From Hyphomicrobiales bacterium (GTDB taxonomy: Bacteria > Pseudomonadota > Alphaproteobacteria > Rhizobiales > Aestuariivirgaceae), in contig JANYHB010000027.1 of assembly GCA_025359265.1 (NCBI GenBank), forward strand, positions 1 through 64,000: 64,000 nucleotides of DNA, written 5' to 3'. A program made the translations under genes and the position numbers. A model generated the notes under the pieces. That model made no database searches and was not told where the DNA came from. It saw only the letters and a program-made list of their open reading frames with translations. Shown in pieces: positions 62,519-64,000 of this stretch (its first letter is position 1; each line of letters starts with the position of its first letter).

Positions 62519-64000
62519 TTACGCTTTAACCTTATCAAGCGCCATGCGCCCAAGGGTTACGTAATCCGTCTTGCCACTTCCCAGAAGGGGCAGTTGTTCA
62601 CATTGTACGATAGTCTTTGGCACCATCAACTCATGGGCACCCTCGCGGCGCAGCGCATCGCCGATCATTTTGCGATCAACCTTCGCCAGCGCAGTGAACA
62701 ACACCAGCTGTTCACCCTTCTTTTTATCCGGCACAGCCACCACCGCTTGCGACACATCGGGGAAAGCCGTTTGTAATTTGGCCTCAATAGCGCCGAGCGA
62801 TATCAACTCGCCCGCAATTTTAGCAAAACGTTTGGCGCGGCCCAAAATGGTGATAAACTTCAAACTGTCTACATCAACAATATCGCCGGTGTCGTGCCAA
62901 CCATCCGGCGGCGCTTCAATCACGCCGGGCGTGTCGGCGCGCAAATAGCCCAGCATCACATTGGGGCCCTTTACAAAAAGTCGCCCGCCTTGTTCAATGC
63001 CAGGCACCGGTTCAATGCGCCACGCTATGCCATCAAACATCTGGCCCACGCTACCCACGCGGTAATGCAGTGGCGTGTTGATGGAAAGGGCGGGCGAGCA
63101 TTCCGTCACCCCATAGCCTTCATAAATGCGCAAGCCGAATTTATCCATCCAGATCTGCCGCGTGTCGGGTTTCAAGCGTTCAGCCCCTGCCACAACCAGG
63201 CGCATGCTGTAAAAATCATAAGGATGCGCCGTTTTTGCATAACCATTCAGAAACGTATCTGTGCCGAACAAAACCGTTGCATCGATATCGTAACAAAGCT
63301 CTGGTATGATTTTATAATGCAGCGGCGATGGATACTGAAAACTGCGAATGCCAGAAAACAGTGGCAGTAATATCCCCGCCAACAATCCAAACGCGTGAAA
63401 CACCGGCAGGGAATTAAACACCACATCATTGGGCGCAAAAGCAATGCGCGCGGCAGCCTGTTGCCAATTCGCATTCAAGTTTCGGTGTGAGAGCACCACG
63501 CCCTTGGGCAAACCCTCAGAGCCCGACGTAAACAGAACAACGGCCGGCAAATGCGCATCTGTCACTGCCCCAGCCCGCTTGGACAACCATCGCGGAAAAT
63601 ATTTGCTGGCTAATCCAAACAGCTTGTCGCGTGTTCCAATCGCAGCCCGCACATCTTCAAGATAGATTATTTTGCAGCCAACACTCAGCAGCTCCACATC
63701 CTTTTGCATTTCCGCCGTCTCAATAAAACGCCGCGAGGTGATTATGGTGCGCACCTGTGCTGCGGTGCAGGCGGCCGCCATGTTCATGGCCCCCGTTGAG
63801 AAATTCAACATCGCCGGAACTTTGCCATGCGCCATCAAACCAAAGAAGGTGAGCGCGCCGGCATTCGCGTTGGGCAACAACACGCCAACATATTTTTCTT
63901 TGCCCGTCAGTGCGGCAAGCTTGCGCCCCAGTACCATGCAACCCATCACCAAGCGGCCATAGGCCAGCGGTTGACGCTGAATATCCTCGATGATCACTTT
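62519..64000 (-). CDS. AMP-dependent acyl-ACP synthetase/ligase (Aas-like), N-terminal part beyond window
   Basis: AVVLFTSGSEGLPKGVVLSHRNLNANW, EGYGVTECSPALSIN; frame open to window end. Confidence 0.87.
   Translation of the reverse strand, partial: KVIIEDIQRQPLAYGRLVMGCMVLGRKLAALTGKEKYVGVLLPNANAGALTFFGLMAHGKVPAMLNFSTGAMNMAAACTAAQVRTIITSRRFIETAEMQKDVELLSVGCKIIYLEDVRAAIGTRDKLFGLASKYFPRWLSKRAGAVTDAHLPAVVLFTSGSEGLPKGVVLSHRNLNANWQQAAARIAFAPNDVVFNSLPVFHAFGLLAGILLPLFSGIRSFQYPSPLHYKIIPELCYDIDATVLFGTDTFLNGYAKTAHPYDFYSMRLVVAGAERLKPDTRQIWMDKFGLRIYEGYGVTECSPALSINTPLHYRVGSVGQMFDGIAWRIEPVPGIEQGGRLFVKGPNVMLGYLRADTPGVIEAPPDGWHDTGDIVDVDSLKFITILGRAKRFAKIAGELISLGAIEAKLQTAFPDVSQAVVAVPDKKKGEQLVLFTALAKVDRKMIGDALRREGAHELMVPKTIVQCEQLPLLGSGKTDYVTLGRMALDKVKA

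Overview
The window is an alphaproteobacterial chromosomal segment, Rhizobiales-like by gene content and intergenic repeats. It carries a conserved dnaA-dnaN-recF-gyrB cluster with rpsT nearby. Other core genes are prfC (5'-truncated view, minus strand), glk, pncA, argF/argD, hslO, lysK (class I LysRS), rpe, gap and the cell-cycle genes gcrA and podJ. Operons include a choXWV-like transporter, a complete nucleoside-uptake/salvage operon (BMP-ABC, cdd, PNP, deoA, deoB), xylose genes (xylB, xylA, a TIM-barrel isomerase), a DinG-like helicase / Lhr-type helicase / pdeM repair cluster, and sulfate activation genes (cysD, cysNC). No rRNA, tRNA or CRISPR was recognised by eye. The most unusual observations are: (i) two small accessory cassettes (higBA; ArsR-YCII-SRPBCC), each directly downstream of a housekeeping gene (ROK kinase; lysK) and each followed by a diverged copy of that gene's 3' end, so the same gene / cargo / displaced-3'-end layout appears twice; (ii) a pair of near-identical long palindromes bracketing the second cassette; (iii) a CysD with an apparent N-terminal HTH-like domain whose gene begins 1-2 bp from two overlapping perfect palindromes; (iv) perfect TTAA-N7-TTAA CtrA-type boxes upstream of gcrA and in the dnaA-rpsT intergenic region; (v) an internally deleted PaiB remnant; (vi) two palindromic MITE-like repeats, one splitting cysD from cysNC. 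All homology calls are from recognition of protein and DNA sequence by eye; no database search was run.
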